The notes under the pieces were generated by a model. That model saw nothing but the letters and a program-made list of their open reading frames with translations. It was not told the DNA's origin and searched no databases. A stretch of 64,000 bases of DNA, taken from the NCBI RefSeq assembly GCF_018760785.1, contig NZ_JAHHZO010000012.1, positions 62,001-126,000 of the forward strand, written 5' to 3'. This document shows positions 35,083 through 43,901 of the stretch, one piece after another (position 1 is the first letter of the stretch; every line of letters begins with the position of its first letter). Made by a program: the position numbers and the translations under genes. This DNA is from Rhizobium sp. CSW-27. Its GTDB lineage: Bacteria > Pseudomonadota > Alphaproteobacteria > Rhizobiales > Rhizobiaceae.

Positions 35083-36269
35083 CCACGACCGAAACCTCCG
35101 CGCCCGCGCCCCAGTCGGCGACGGCGTTCCTCAAGGATAATCTGCGCGAATACGGGATGCTGATGTCGCTCGTCGTCATCGTCATCTTCTTCCAGCTCGC
35201 CACCGGCGGCATCCTCCTGAAGCCGCTGAACCTGACCAACATCATCCTGCAGAACAGCTATATCGTCATCATGGCGCTCGGCATGCTGATGATCATCGTC
35301 ACCGGCCATATCGACCTGTCGGTCGGCTCGGTCGCCGGCTTCATCGGCGCCGTCGCGGCGATGATGATGGTGCAGTATAATTTCGACTTCGTCACGGCGA
35401 GCATCATCTGCCTCGTCCTCGGCGGCCTGATCGGCGCCGTGCAGGGCTATTTCGTCGCCTATTTCAAGATCCCGTCCTTCATCGTGACGCTGGCCGGCAT
35501 GCTGGTGTTCCGCGGCTTCATGATCGCGGTGCTGAGCGGCCGCTCCATCGGCCCGTTCGACGTAACGTTCCAGAAGCTGTCGTCCGGCTTCATCCCGGAA
35601 TTCATCTCGTCCGAAGGCGGCGTCTACTTCACCTCGCTGATCCTCGGCGTGGCGCTTGCCGCCTTCCTGGTCTGGCAGAATGTCAGAAGCCGGGCACGCC
35701 GCATGTCGCATGGCGTCGAGACGGAGCCGTTCGGCTTCTTCATCGGCAAGAACATCGTCGTTCTGGCCGCCGTCAGCTACATTGCCTATCTGATTGCCTC
35801 GCATCGCGGCATGCCGAACGTGCTGATCATCATGGCGGTGCTGATCGCCGCCTATGGCTTCTTCACCAACCGCACCATCATCGGCCGGCAGATCTATGCG
35901 GTCGGCGGCAATGCCCGCGCGGCGGAACTGTCCGGCATCAAGACGCAGCGCCTGGTGTTCTGGACCTTTGCCAACATGGGCGTTCTGGCGGCACTCGGCG
36001 GCCTGGTGGTGGCCGCGCGCCTCAACAGCGCCACCCCGAAGGCCGGCTCCGGTTTCGAGCTGGACGTGATCGCGGCCTGCTTCATCGGCGGCGCCTCGGC
36101 CTATGGCGGCGTCGGCAAGGTGACGGGCGCCGTCATCGGCGCCTTCCTGATGGGCGTGATGAACAACGGCATGTCCATTCTCGGCATCGGCATCGACTAC
36201 CAGCAGGTCATCAAGGGCCTCGTGCTGCTCGGCGCCGTCTGCGTGGACGTCTACAACCAGCGTCGTTGA
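35079..36269 (+). CDS. gguB: Sugar ABC transporter permease GguB
   Basis: This 396-aa CUT2 permease has about ten hydrophobic segments and the family block MIIVTGHIDLSVGSVAGFIG near residue 70. Further typical blocks are RQIYAVGGNARAAELSGIKT and ACFIGGASAYGGVGKVTGAV. It forms the channel used with GguA and ChvE. It is coupled to gguA by an ATGA overlap and is followed by an intrinsic terminator. Confidence 0.93.
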   Translation: MTTTETSAPAPQSATAFLKDNLREYGMLMSLVVIVIFFQLATGGILLKPLNLTNIILQNSYIVIMALGMLMIIVTGHIDLSVGSVAGFIGAVAAMMMVQYNFDFVTASIICLVLGGLIGAVQGYFVAYFKIPSFIVTLAGMLVFRGFMIAVLSGRSIGPFDVTFQKLSSGFIPEFISSEGGVYFTSLILGVALAAFLVWQNVRSRARRMSHGVETEPFGFFIGKNIVVLAAVSYIAYLIASHRGMPNVLIIMAVLIAAYGFFTNRTIIGRQIYAVGGNARAAELSGIKTQRLVFWTFANMGVLAALGGLVVAARLNSATPKAGSGFELDVIAACFIGGASAYGGVGKVTGAVIGAFLMGVMNNGMSILGIGIDYQQVIKGLVLLGAVCVDVYNQRR

Positions 36270-36581
36270 GCATCCTCCCAAGCGTTCCGACCTGACGAAA
36301 GGCCGCGAGACCGCAAGGTTTCGCGGCCTTTCCTTTGGCATCCGCTGCGGCCCGCGACGGGCAGCAGCGCACCAGGCACGGCCAAGCGTTCCATAATACA
36401 GATTACCTACCAAGATTTTGTAGCCGGGTGGGTTCAAGGATGAAGTGCGACCTGCCAATGATACCAATGGGTTATCATATGCATGGAGACTGCATCGCGC
36501 TCCGTGTCTGCCAGGGAAACATGCCAAGATATCGCGCCACCGAGACGGAGCGCGAGCGCGCGTCCGCCCCCGGACATAGCC
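36270..36581. other. Convergent intergenic region between gguB and the RpiR gene
   Basis: No gene is seen. It holds the gguB terminator (36298-36335) and an 11-bp inverted repeat, TCGCGCTCCGT (36495-36505) with ACGGAGCGCGA (36545-36555), downstream of the minus-strand RpiR gene. Confidence 0.5.
36298..36335 (+). terminator. Intrinsic terminator of the gguC-gguB operon
   Basis: AAAGGCCGCGA pairs with TCGCGGCCTTT, the inner part extending through ACC/GGT, followed by CCTTT. It lies 29 bp after the gguB stop. Confidence 0.8.
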
Positions 36582-37469
36582 TCAAAGCAGAGACGGCGAC
36601 AGCCCGGCCTCGGCGCGGAAGGCCTTGAAGCCGCCGAGGGCGCGCAGCGAGCGGCCGTCGTCGATGGCGGCAAGGTCGAGGATGACGGCATTGGCAATCG
36701 TCATCGGCACGACCAGCGACTGCGATTCTCCGGCGCTGCCGCGCGAGATCGCGATCTGATGATGCGGCGCCGGGTCCATGCGGGCGGCGTTGAGATCGGT
36801 CAGGGCCAGAACCCGGGTGCCGCGCTCGGCCGCGATCTGGCGCACTTCGGACAACAGCGGCGAGGGCCGGCGGAAGGCGAATAGCCACAGCACGTCCTCG
36901 GCGCCGAGGCGCCACAGCGCCTCCGGCAGCTGGTGCATCTGGCTGCCGAGATCGACCGCCTCATAGCCGGAGCGCGTCAGCCTCAGCGTCGTCAGTGCCG
37001 AGAGGCTGCCGGAATGGCCGCGGCCGAACACGAAGATACGCCGGCAGTCCCTGAGCGTGGTGGAAAAGGCGCGGATATCGGCATCGGAGACGCTGGTGCG
37101 CACATTGTTGAGCGCGGCGATCTCGCTGTCCAGCATGGAGGCGAGCAAGCCCCCCTCCTCCGCCCGCACCAGACGGGCGGCCATGCGGGCGGCGGGGCTT
37201 TCGAAATCGCCGGCGCCCTCGATCAGGCTGGCCTGCAGGAAGCTGCGAAATTCCGGATAGCCCTTGAAGCCGAGGCGGCGCGCCAGCCGCACGGCAGAGG
37301 CCGGATGCACGCCGGCACGGAAGGAGACATCCTTGCCGTTTTCCATGGCGCCGCGGATCGGATCCTGAATCAGAACGTCGAGAAGCCGCGTGTCGGCATC
37401 GGTGAGCCGGCCGGAATGACGGCTGATCAGATCGCCCAATGCCTGCGGTATCGCGTCCTGCCTGTCCAT
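36582..37469 (-). CDS. RpiR-family transcriptional regulator (HTH plus SIS domain)
   Basis: This 295-aa protein has an N-terminal RpiR helix-turn-helix (about 1-85; VHPASAVRLARRLGFKGYPE). A C-terminal SIS phosphosugar-binding domain (about 125-265) contains RRIFVFGRGHSGSLSALTTL. SIS regulators sense phosphosugars or related ligands. It is the last gene of the Ugp-like operon, 34 bp after the ATPase gene, and probably controls it. Confidence 0.88.
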   Translation of the reverse strand: MDRQDAIPQALGDLISRHSGRLTDADTRLLDVLIQDPIRGAMENGKDVSFRAGVHPASAVRLARRLGFKGYPEFRSFLQASLIEGAGDFESPAARMAARLVRAEEGGLLASMLDSEIAALNNVRTSVSDADIRAFSTTLRDCRRIFVFGRGHSGSLSALTTLRLTRSGYEAVDLGSQMHQLPEALWRLGAEDVLWLFAFRRPSPLLSEVRQIAAERGTRVLALTDLNAARMDPAPHHQIAISRGSAGESQSLVVPMTIANAVILDLAAIDDGRSLRALGGFKAFRAEAGLSPSLL

Positions 37470-37503
37470 CGGTCCTCGATCTTCCGTCTTCGGTTGCCTG
37501 CGC

Positions 37504-38535
37504 TCAGCGCGTGAGCTCTACCCGCTCTCCGTTCTGGTTATCGAAAAACAGTGCCCGGTCAAGATCGTAGGATATCCACAGGCTCTCTGTCCCGCCCTGC
37601 AGGTCGCGACGCGGGGCGATTGCCGTCAGGCGACCGGCCGGACTGTCACAATGCAGCAACAGATCCGAGCCCGTCATCTCCGACATCACCAGGCGCACCG
37701 GCAGCGATGGGCCCTTCGGCGCCTGCGCATGCACGGTCAGGATATCCGGACGCAGGCCCGCCGTCAGCCCCTGCATGCCCTGCCAGCCCGGCAGCTTGTC
37801 TGCGGCGACGAAATTGATCGGCGGCACGCCGAGAAAGCCGGCGACAAAGCGGTTGGCGGGGCGGTCGTAGATCACCTCCGGCCGGTCGAACTGCTGCAGG
37901 TGGCCATCCTTCATGACAGCCACCCGGTCGGCCAGCGACAGGGCCTCCGTCTGGTCATGCGTGACATAGACGATGGTGGCGCCGAGCTGGCGGTGCAGAT
38001 CCTTGATCTCGGTGCGCATCGCCACCCTGAGCGCGTTGTCGAGGTTCGACAGCGGCTCGTCCATCAGGAAGGTGGAGGTGTTGCGGGCCATGGCACGGCC
38101 CATGGCGACGCGCTGGCGCTGGCCGCCGGACAGCGCGCCAGGCTTGCGCTCCAGATAGGGTTCCAGCTGCAGCATGCGCGCCACTTCCTCGGCCCGCCGG
38201 TTGCGTTCGGCCTTCGGCATGCCGCGCAGTTCCAGCCCGAAGGCGATGTTTTCGCGCACGCTCATATGGGGATAGAGCGCATAGTTCTGGAAGATCATCG
38301 CGATGTCGCGATCCTGCGGCGCCAGATCATTGGCGCGAATGCCGGCAATCTCGATCTCGCCCGCATCGGCACGCTCCAGCCCGGCGATCAGCCGCAGCAG
38401 CGTGGACTTGCCGCAGCCGGAGGGGCCGACAATGACGATGAACTCGCCGGGATGGAACTCCATCGACACATCGTGCAGCACAGTCGGCCCGCCCGGATAG
38501 GCCTTGCGAATGTTGCGAAGGGCAATGCCGCTCAT
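37504..38535 (-). CDS. ABC transporter ATP-binding protein, UgpC/MalK-like
   Basis: This 343-aa CUT1 ATPase has Walker A GPSGCGKST (37-45), signature LSGGQRQR (135-142) and Walker B FLMDEP (156-161). A C-terminal TOBE/MalK regulatory region ends in the UgpC/MalK-like SLWISYDLDRALFFD. The start ATG at 38535 overlaps the phosphodiesterase stop by 4 bp. An upstream in-frame extension is rejected. It energises the two permeases encoded upstream. Confidence 0.92.
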   Translation of the reverse strand: MSGIALRNIRKAYPGGPTVLHDVSMEFHPGEFIVIVGPSGCGKSTLLRLIAGLERADAGEIEIAGIRANDLAPQDRDIAMIFQNYALYPHMSVRENIAFGLELRGMPKAERNRRAEEVARMLQLEPYLERKPGALSGGQRQRVAMGRAMARNTSTFLMDEPLSNLDNALRVAMRTEIKDLHRQLGATIVYVTHDQTEALSLADRVAVMKDGHLQQFDRPEVIYDRPANRFVAGFLGVPPINFVAADKLPGWQGMQGLTAGLRPDILTVHAQAPKGPSLPVRLVMSEMTGSDLLLHCDSPAGRLTAIAPRRDLQGGTESLWISYDLDRALFFDNQNGERVELTR

Positions 38536-39323
38536 GCCGCTGCCTCCTTCTGGCGAAAGGCATCGCGGCGCGCAATCGCCAGCGTCGGCCGGTCGGTGGT
38601 GAACACCTTGACGCCGAGCGCCAGCGCCCTGTCGATCTGCGCCGGCGTGTGGGCGGCCCAGCAGCCGAAATCGAGCCCGGCAGTCCACACCGCAGCGGCG
38701 ACCTCTGCATCGGCGGTGTCGACATGCACGCCGATTTCCGGCACGCCATGCGCCTTGCACAGTTCGATCACGCCTTGGACGCCAACCTGCTTCAGCACCG
38801 GCGGGCTGACCAGCCAGAGCCGCGGCCGGTCCGTCGCTGCCGCAAGCTCGTCCAGCGAGGCCAGCAGGAAGGAGGAAAAGGTGGTGCGCGCCAGCATGGC
38901 GTGGCGGGCCAACAGGTCGATCACCTTCGGCACGAAATCCGCATACGGCCGGCCATCGGCGCCCGGCTTGATTTCGCAGCGGAAATCGACACCGGAGGGG
39001 GCATAGAGGCTGCAGAGTTCCTCAAGCGTCAGCGGATGGCCGCCTGCGCTGTAATGGATGGTGGCGGCCTTCACCTCGGCCAGCGTGAGGCCCGCAATCG
39101 CGCCGCAGCAATCGGTCGTCCCTTCGAGCGTCGGATCGTGGTGGACGACGATCGCGCCGTCGGCTGTCGGGTGGACGTCGAATTCCACTTCCTCCAGCGG
39201 CATGGCAGCGGTGGCGGCAAAGCCGCGCGGCGTGCTGTCGCCATATTCGAGCGTGCCGCCGCGATGGGATGCGATGCGTGTCATCAGTCTGGTCTTCCCC
39301 GTTTCGTCTTTTGAGAGGTTCAT
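38532..39323 (-). CDS. Glycerophosphodiester phosphodiesterase family protein
   Basis: This 263-aa cytoplasmic (no signal) GDPD enzyme hydrolyses glycerophosphodiesters to sn-glycerol-3-phosphate and an alcohol. The catalytic His lies in IASHRGG, metal ligands in EEVEFDVHPTADG, and the second His in IVVHHDPTLEGTT. VDFRCEIKPG and KVFTTDRP complete the barrel. The ATG at 39323 overlaps the permease stop. A second ATG at 39284 is nearer the HRG motif, with GGGGAAG upstream, and may be the real start. The context matches UgpQ of ugp operons. Confidence 0.9.
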   Translation of the reverse strand: MNLSKDETGKTRLMTRIASHRGGTLEYGDSTPRGFAATAAMPLEEVEFDVHPTADGAIVVHHDPTLEGTTDCCGAIAGLTLAEVKAATIHYSAGGHPLTLEELCSLYAPSGVDFRCEIKPGADGRPYADFVPKVIDLLARHAMLARTTFSSFLLASLDELAAATDRPRLWLVSPPVLKQVGVQGVIELCKAHGVPEIGVHVDTADAEVAAAVWTAGLDFGCWAAHTPAQIDRALALGVKVFTTDRPTLAIARRDAFRQKEAAA

Positions 39324-40129
39324 TTCACGGCACCCATGGTGATGCCGCGCACGAGATGGCGCTCCACAGCCAGGAAACCGACGAGCACCGGCAGGATGGT
39401 GATGGTGGAGGCGGCCATGACAAGCGGCCAGTCAATCAGCCCCTCGCCCGGATTGATGCGGTAGAGCCGCGCAAGGCCGATCTGCAGGGTGTACAGATCC
39501 TGCTTGCCTACCGCGACGAGCGGCCAGATGTAGTTGTTCCACTCGGTGATGAAGATGTAGAGCGCCATGGAGGAGATCGCCGGCTTGGAGAGCGGCACGA
39601 TGATGCGCCACAGCACCTGCAGATGCGTTGCGCCATCCATATAGGCCGCCTCGTCCAGCGCCTTCGGGATGCCGCGAATATATTGCCGCAGGAAGAAGGC
39701 CGCGAAACCGTTGGAAATCGCCGGCAGGATCAGCCCCGCATAGGTGTCGAGCAGGCCTGCCTTCGCAAGAGTCAGATAATTCGGGATGAGGCTGATATGG
39801 CTCGGGATCATGAGCGTCGCAACGGTCGCGCCGAACATCAGGTCGCCGCCGGGAAACCGGAAGCGGGCAAAGGCGAAGGCGGCAAGCGTTGCCACCGTGA
39901 TGCCGAGAACGGTGACGAGGCCGGAGACGATCAGGCTGTTGATCAGGTAGCGGGCGAAACTGAACTGGGTGATGGCACGCTCGTAATTGTCCAGCGTGAA
40001 GCTGACACGGCCGGCATAGAAGGCATCGGCCGTCTGGAACGACATCCAGACCGAGTAGAGAACCGGCGCGAGGAACAGCAGGCCGGCCGCCAGCGAGAGC
40101 ATCGTCAGGATGGGGTTTTCAGGCTTCAT
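39320..40129 (-). CDS. ABC transporter permease, UgpE/MalG-like
   Basis: This 269-aa CUT1 permease has six transmembrane segments. The EAA loop reads LDEAAYMDGATHLQVLWRII, and the C-terminus is MalG-like (RHLVRGITMGAVK). The start ATG at 40129 overlaps the upstream permease by 11 bp. It pairs with the UgpA-like permease. Confidence 0.91.
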   Translation of the reverse strand: MKPENPILTMLSLAAGLLFLAPVLYSVWMSFQTADAFYAGRVSFTLDNYERAITQFSFARYLINSLIVSGLVTVLGITVATLAAFAFARFRFPGGDLMFGATVATLMIPSHISLIPNYLTLAKAGLLDTYAGLILPAISNGFAAFFLRQYIRGIPKALDEAAYMDGATHLQVLWRIIVPLSKPAISSMALYIFITEWNNYIWPLVAVGKQDLYTLQIGLARLYRINPGEGLIDWPLVMAASTITILPVLVGFLAVERHLVRGITMGAVK

Positions 40130-40988
40130 AATGCACCTTGCGGCCGATGATGCGCGATTTGAGAATGGCAAGCGCCACGAGCAGAACGAAGAGGATGACG
40201 GCAAGCGCCGAGCCGCGGCCGATGTCGAACAGTTCGAAACCGATCTCGTAGAGCAGGTTGACCAGCATGTCGGTGGCGCCGGCCGGACCGCCCCGCGTCA
40301 TCACGTTGACGATGGTGAAGACCTGGAAGGCCTCGATCACCGAGATGACCAGCAGGAAATAGGTGGTGGGCATCACCAGCGGCATCGTCACGCGGCGAAA
40401 GACGTGGAAGCGCCTCCCGCCATCGACGGCCGCGGCATCGTAAAGCTCCTGCGGGATCGCCTGCAGGCCGGCAATATAGATGACGATGTCATAGCCGATC
40501 TGCTTCCAGGTGTTGACGAGGATCAGCACCCAGAGCGCCAGATGCGGATCCTGCAGCCATTGCGGTCGGCCGAGCCCCAGTGTCGCGAGAACCGCGTTCA
40601 CCATGCCGTAATCGGTGGAAAACACCCAGGAAAACACCACCGCGATCGAAACGGTCGATGTGACGGAGGGCAGAAACAGCGCGCCGCGCAGCAGGCGGGC
40701 GGGCAGCGTTTCGCGCACCAGCCAGCTGGCGATGGCAAGGGCCGCCCCCAGCCTCAGCGGCACGGAAAAAACGGCAAACAGGGTGGTCACCCACAGCGAA
40801 TTCCAGAAGTCTGCCGAGGCGAACAGTTCCTCGTAATTGCGAAGCCCGACGAAGGGCATGTCGGGGGTGAGGAAATTCCACTGGCGCAGGCTGAGGTTCA
40901 GGCTCGTCAGGATCGGAACATAGGTGAACACCGCGATGAAGATCATCAGCGGCGCAACGAAGAAGTAGGGCGTCAGCTTGCGGAGCAT
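40119..40988 (-). CDS. ABC transporter permease, UgpA/MalF-like
   Basis: This 289-aa CUT1 permease starts MLRKLTPYFFVAPLMIFIAV. Its coupling loop is LYDAAAVDGGRRFHVFRRVT, followed by VMTRGGPAGATDMLVNLLYE, typical of the UgpA side. It lies 57 bp after the binding-protein gene in the same operon. Confidence 0.91.
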   Translation of the reverse strand: MLRKLTPYFFVAPLMIFIAVFTYVPILTSLNLSLRQWNFLTPDMPFVGLRNYEELFASADFWNSLWVTTLFAVFSVPLRLGAALAIASWLVRETLPARLLRGALFLPSVTSTVSIAVVFSWVFSTDYGMVNAVLATLGLGRPQWLQDPHLALWVLILVNTWKQIGYDIVIYIAGLQAIPQELYDAAAVDGGRRFHVFRRVTMPLVMPTTYFLLVISVIEAFQVFTIVNVMTRGGPAGATDMLVNLLYEIGFELFDIGRGSALAVILFVLLVALAILKSRIIGRKVHYEA

Positions 40989-41045
40989 TGTTTGTCTGCA
41001 CCGGTCGGACCTTTGCCCGACCGGCGCCCCTGAAGGTTGAAGCGA

Positions 41046-42305
41046 TCAGTTTCCGGCGCGCTGGCTTTCCTTGCGCGTCTGTTCGGCAAAGTCCTTCAGC
41101 GCCTCGTCGGCCTTGCGCTGACCCAGCGCAATCGACTGCCACACCTTGTATTCATTGGTGCGCATCCAGGTGACGAAGGTGGAACGGGCGCGGCCATGGG
41201 CATATGGCAGCGAATTGATCGCCACATCGATGCCCGGCTGGCTTTCCAGCGCCTTGACGGCGACAGGAAGGGCAGCACTCTTCTTGTTGATAGGCAGATA
41301 GCCGGTTGCGGCAAACCAGGCGGCGTTTGCTTCGGGCGAGGCGGCGTAGCTTACGAACTTGTAGGCCGCATCCTGCACCTCCTTCGGGGAAGACGCCATG
41401 ATGCCAATGCCGGCGCCGCCGATCGGAACCGAGCAGACCTTGTTGCAGGGCATGGGCCGCACGACGAGATTGTCGCCCAGCGCCTTCCTGCGGCCGCCAT
41501 AGCTGCCGGTCGAATCCATGTCCATGCCGACCTTGCCGGCCATGAAGGCGGCATTGCCCTTGTCCTCGTCGGTCACGCCATCGGGCGAGGCGACCTTGTA
41601 CTCGTTAACCAGCGAGCCCATCCACTGATAGGCCTCGATGGTGTTCGGTTTGTCGAGCAGGATCTCGTTGGTCTTCGGATTAATCAGCTCGCTGTCATTG
41701 GCCATGACCAGGCCCCAGCGGGCGAACTGGCCGGGCGCGCCTATTCCGGAAATGCCCTCTGCGCCCAGCTTTTCCTGGATCGTCTTGGCCGCCTTGAGGA
41801 TGTCGTCATAGGTCTTCAGCGGCGTATCGACGGAAAGACCGGCGCGGGCAAAGATATCCTTGTTGAGATAAAGGACCGGCGTCGAGGAGTTGAACGGCAC
41901 GACATAGTTCTTGCCGTTGATGACGCCGATTTCGCGGGCGAAGTCGTAAAGATCATCCTTCAGCGGATCGGCATCGACGTAGGGCGTCAGATCGGTCAGG
42001 ATGTTGTTGTTGGCAAACAGCCCGTAGCGGGTGATCTCGAGGATCACGGCATCCGGTGCGCGACGGGCCGGAATGGCCGCCTGAAGCTTGGCAACCAGAT
42101 CATTGTAATTGCCGACAAATTCCGGCTCGACATCGATATCGGGATGGGCGGCCTCGAAACTTGCGATGATCTTGTTCAGCGCCTCCCCATTGGTCTTGCT
42201 GAACGTGTGCCAGAACTTGACGGTGGTGGCGGCCTCGGCCGTGCCGACGGTCGCAAACAGGGCGAAAACGCTGGCTGCAATCACGGAATGCAATTTGCGT
42301 GTCAT
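41046..42305 (-). CDS. ABC substrate-binding protein, UgpB-like
   Basis: This 419-aa periplasmic protein has a signal peptide (MTRKLHSVIAASVFALFATV, cleavage near AEA). The ATG at 42305 is preceded by GAGGAGAG. TTVKFWHTFSKTNGEALNKI and VPFNSSTPVLYLNKDIF closely resemble the matching blocks of E. coli UgpB, which binds glycerol-3-phosphate and glycerophosphocholine. The neighbouring glycerophosphodiesterase supports a glycerophosphodiester or polyol-phosphate ligand, although CUT1 binding proteins for other sugars remain possible. Confidence 0.88.
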   Translation of the reverse strand: MTRKLHSVIAASVFALFATVGTAEAATTVKFWHTFSKTNGEALNKIIASFEAAHPDIDVEPEFVGNYNDLVAKLQAAIPARRAPDAVILEITRYGLFANNNILTDLTPYVDADPLKDDLYDFAREIGVINGKNYVVPFNSSTPVLYLNKDIFARAGLSVDTPLKTYDDILKAAKTIQEKLGAEGISGIGAPGQFARWGLVMANDSELINPKTNEILLDKPNTIEAYQWMGSLVNEYKVASPDGVTDEDKGNAAFMAGKVGMDMDSTGSYGGRRKALGDNLVVRPMPCNKVCSVPIGGAGIGIMASSPKEVQDAAYKFVSYAASPEANAAWFAATGYLPINKKSAALPVAVKALESQPGIDVAINSLPYAHGRARSTFVTWMRTNEYKVWQSIALGQRKADEALKDFAEQTRKESQRAGN

Positions 42306-42385
42306 CTCTCTCCTCTGCAAGTTAAATTGCATAATGCCGATGTAAGGCCGCTGCAAGACAGTTTGTTGACCCCTATGCAAAGGTT

Positions 42386-42402
42386 TTGTGAAGCTTACAC
42401 AA
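42386..42402. promoter_or_regulatory. Dyad upstream of the Ugp-like operon
   Basis: TTGTG-AAGCTTA-CACAA, 81 bp upstream of the binding-protein start on the minus strand, is a candidate site for the RpiR regulator or another repressor. Evidence is symmetry and position only. Confidence 0.35.
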
Positions 42403-42449
42403 GCCTTCCTCCCACGGAAGCGTGGATGTCCCGCGCCGCCGCATCCGCA

Positions 42450-42488
42450 AAACAAAGGCGCCGGATCGTTTCTTGCGATCCGGCGCCT
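42450..42488 (-). terminator. Intrinsic terminator of the DUF900 hydrolase gene
   Basis: On the minus strand GGCGCCGGATCG pairs perfectly over 12 bp with CGATCCGGCGCC around a 7-nt loop and is followed by TTTGTTT. It lies 37 bp past the stop codon. Confidence 0.85.
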
Positions 42489-42523
42489 TCGTTCATCCGT
42501 CGCCCAAGCGGGCCTGCGCCGCC

Positions 42524-43660
42524 TCAGGGAGGTGCGTTGGCGATGGCGGAGATGGCGCGCACCGGTGCAAGCGTCGCGCGGCCGATCAGCGTGCGGCCGA
42601 TGGCAGGCGCTGTCTCCAGGTTCTGCTCGGAAAGCCGTGCCGTCAGCGATTGCAGCATCTCGGAGGATTCGGCAAAGGCATTGTGGCCGAGCGGGTCGAG
42701 CTGCTTGGCATCCGTCGCATCGATGAAGGAGATGCCATGCTCGGCCATGATCGTCTCGTAGGGCCTGAGATCCGCGCCGCCCAGCCGCTCCACATCGCCG
42801 GCAATGAAGGTGGAGATCTTCAAGGCCTTGTCCTTGCGCGAGGAATAGATGGTGATGTGCGGATGCTTGTCGCCCAGTTCCAGCACCTGCCGGCGGAACA
42901 CGTCGATATCGATGTCCGGCGAGGCCAGCACGACGTTGTGGATCTTCGGCGACACGCGGCCGTGGCGGATCGCCAGTTCGCGCAGCGCCTCCATGGTGAG
43001 CCAGGAGCCCATCGAATGGGCGAGGATGGTCACGTCGGCGACATCCGGCGAGGCGGTGATCTTCTCCAGCCCCTCGACCAGGCCGAAGCGCGAATAGATC
43101 GTGCTTTCCCGGTCATAGACATAGTCCAGCGCATTGGCGCGCGAGGGCCAGGTGAACAGCACCGGCGCGGCATCCACCCGGATGTCATGGGCGATCTGCG
43201 CAAAGCGGAACACCGCTTCCGTATAGTTGTTGTTGAAGCCGTGCACGAAAACCAGCACGCGGCGCGAGCGGTTGCCGGTGCGCTTGAACCAGGCCTGCGC
43301 GCCGGGGCCATCGACCGTCTGCACCCGCGTCACCACGAAGGATTTCTGCGGATCGGGCTTGCCCCTTTCGGGCGGCAGTTCGATGGCGCCCACCTCGCGC
43401 CCGTGCACCGGCGGGATGGAGACGACCACATTGTCGAGCCGCAAGCTCTCGCCGCGCTCGCCGCTGTAGCGCACGGCCGGATCGTCGGACGGTGCACGCG
43501 TGGTCGCCACCAGCATGTCCACCCGTTTTTCCGGTGGCGGATCGAAGGCGACCGGCACCATCGCATCCGGGCGATGGCCGCAGGCGCCAAGCGCCAGAGC
43601 AACCACCACCATCATTGTCATTGTTATGCGCCATGACCCGCGCCTTTCGGCAGCCGACAT
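42524..43660 (-). CDS. DUF900-family alpha/beta hydrolase lipoprotein
   Basis: About 378 aa from the ATG at 43660 (MSAAERRGSWRITMTMMVVV); upstream starts at 43699 and 43738 are also possible. A lipobox (VALALGACG) predicts lipidation. The hydrolase core shows VLVFVHGFNNNYTEAVFRFA and the nucleophile elbow ILAHSMGSWLTMEAL, with downstream Asp and His in ASPDIDIDVF and GHNAF. This group is usually annotated as an esterase-like protein of unknown substrate. It is monocistronic, with its own terminator. Confidence 0.85.
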   Translation of the reverse strand: MSAAERRGSWRITMTMMVVVALALGACGHRPDAMVPVAFDPPPEKRVDMLVATTRAPSDDPAVRYSGERGESLRLDNVVVSIPPVHGREVGAIELPPERGKPDPQKSFVVTRVQTVDGPGAQAWFKRTGNRSRRVLVFVHGFNNNYTEAVFRFAQIAHDIRVDAAPVLFTWPSRANALDYVYDRESTIYSRFGLVEGLEKITASPDVADVTILAHSMGSWLTMEALRELAIRHGRVSPKIHNVVLASPDIDIDVFRRQVLELGDKHPHITIYSSRKDKALKISTFIAGDVERLGGADLRPYETIMAEHGISFIDATDAKQLDPLGHNAFAESSEMLQSLTARLSEQNLETAPAIGRTLIGRATLAPVRAISAIANAPP

Positions 43661-43901
43661 CCCCCCGGAGGCCGGCGCACCGCTGTTGTCGAAACCCATG
43701 TCGCCCTGCAAGGCGGCTCCCTTCTCGTCGGGCCGCACCCTGCGGCCCGTTCAAACCCGTCTGCCCTGCGCCATAGCATCCCGCCTGCCCCTTGAGTCAA
43801 TCGCGGAGGCGCCAGACGCAGCAGAGAGAGACAGCCATGCGAGAATTGCGGCAGGCTTGCGGCATCGGCGCCGCATCGCCGCCGGACGGCCGGAGGAAGG
43901 G

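Noticed and set aside
33319..36527. Long minus-strand frames opposite chvE, gguA and gguB
   Set aside because: Shadows of strongly supported plus-strand genes; Asp/His-rich translation without motifs.
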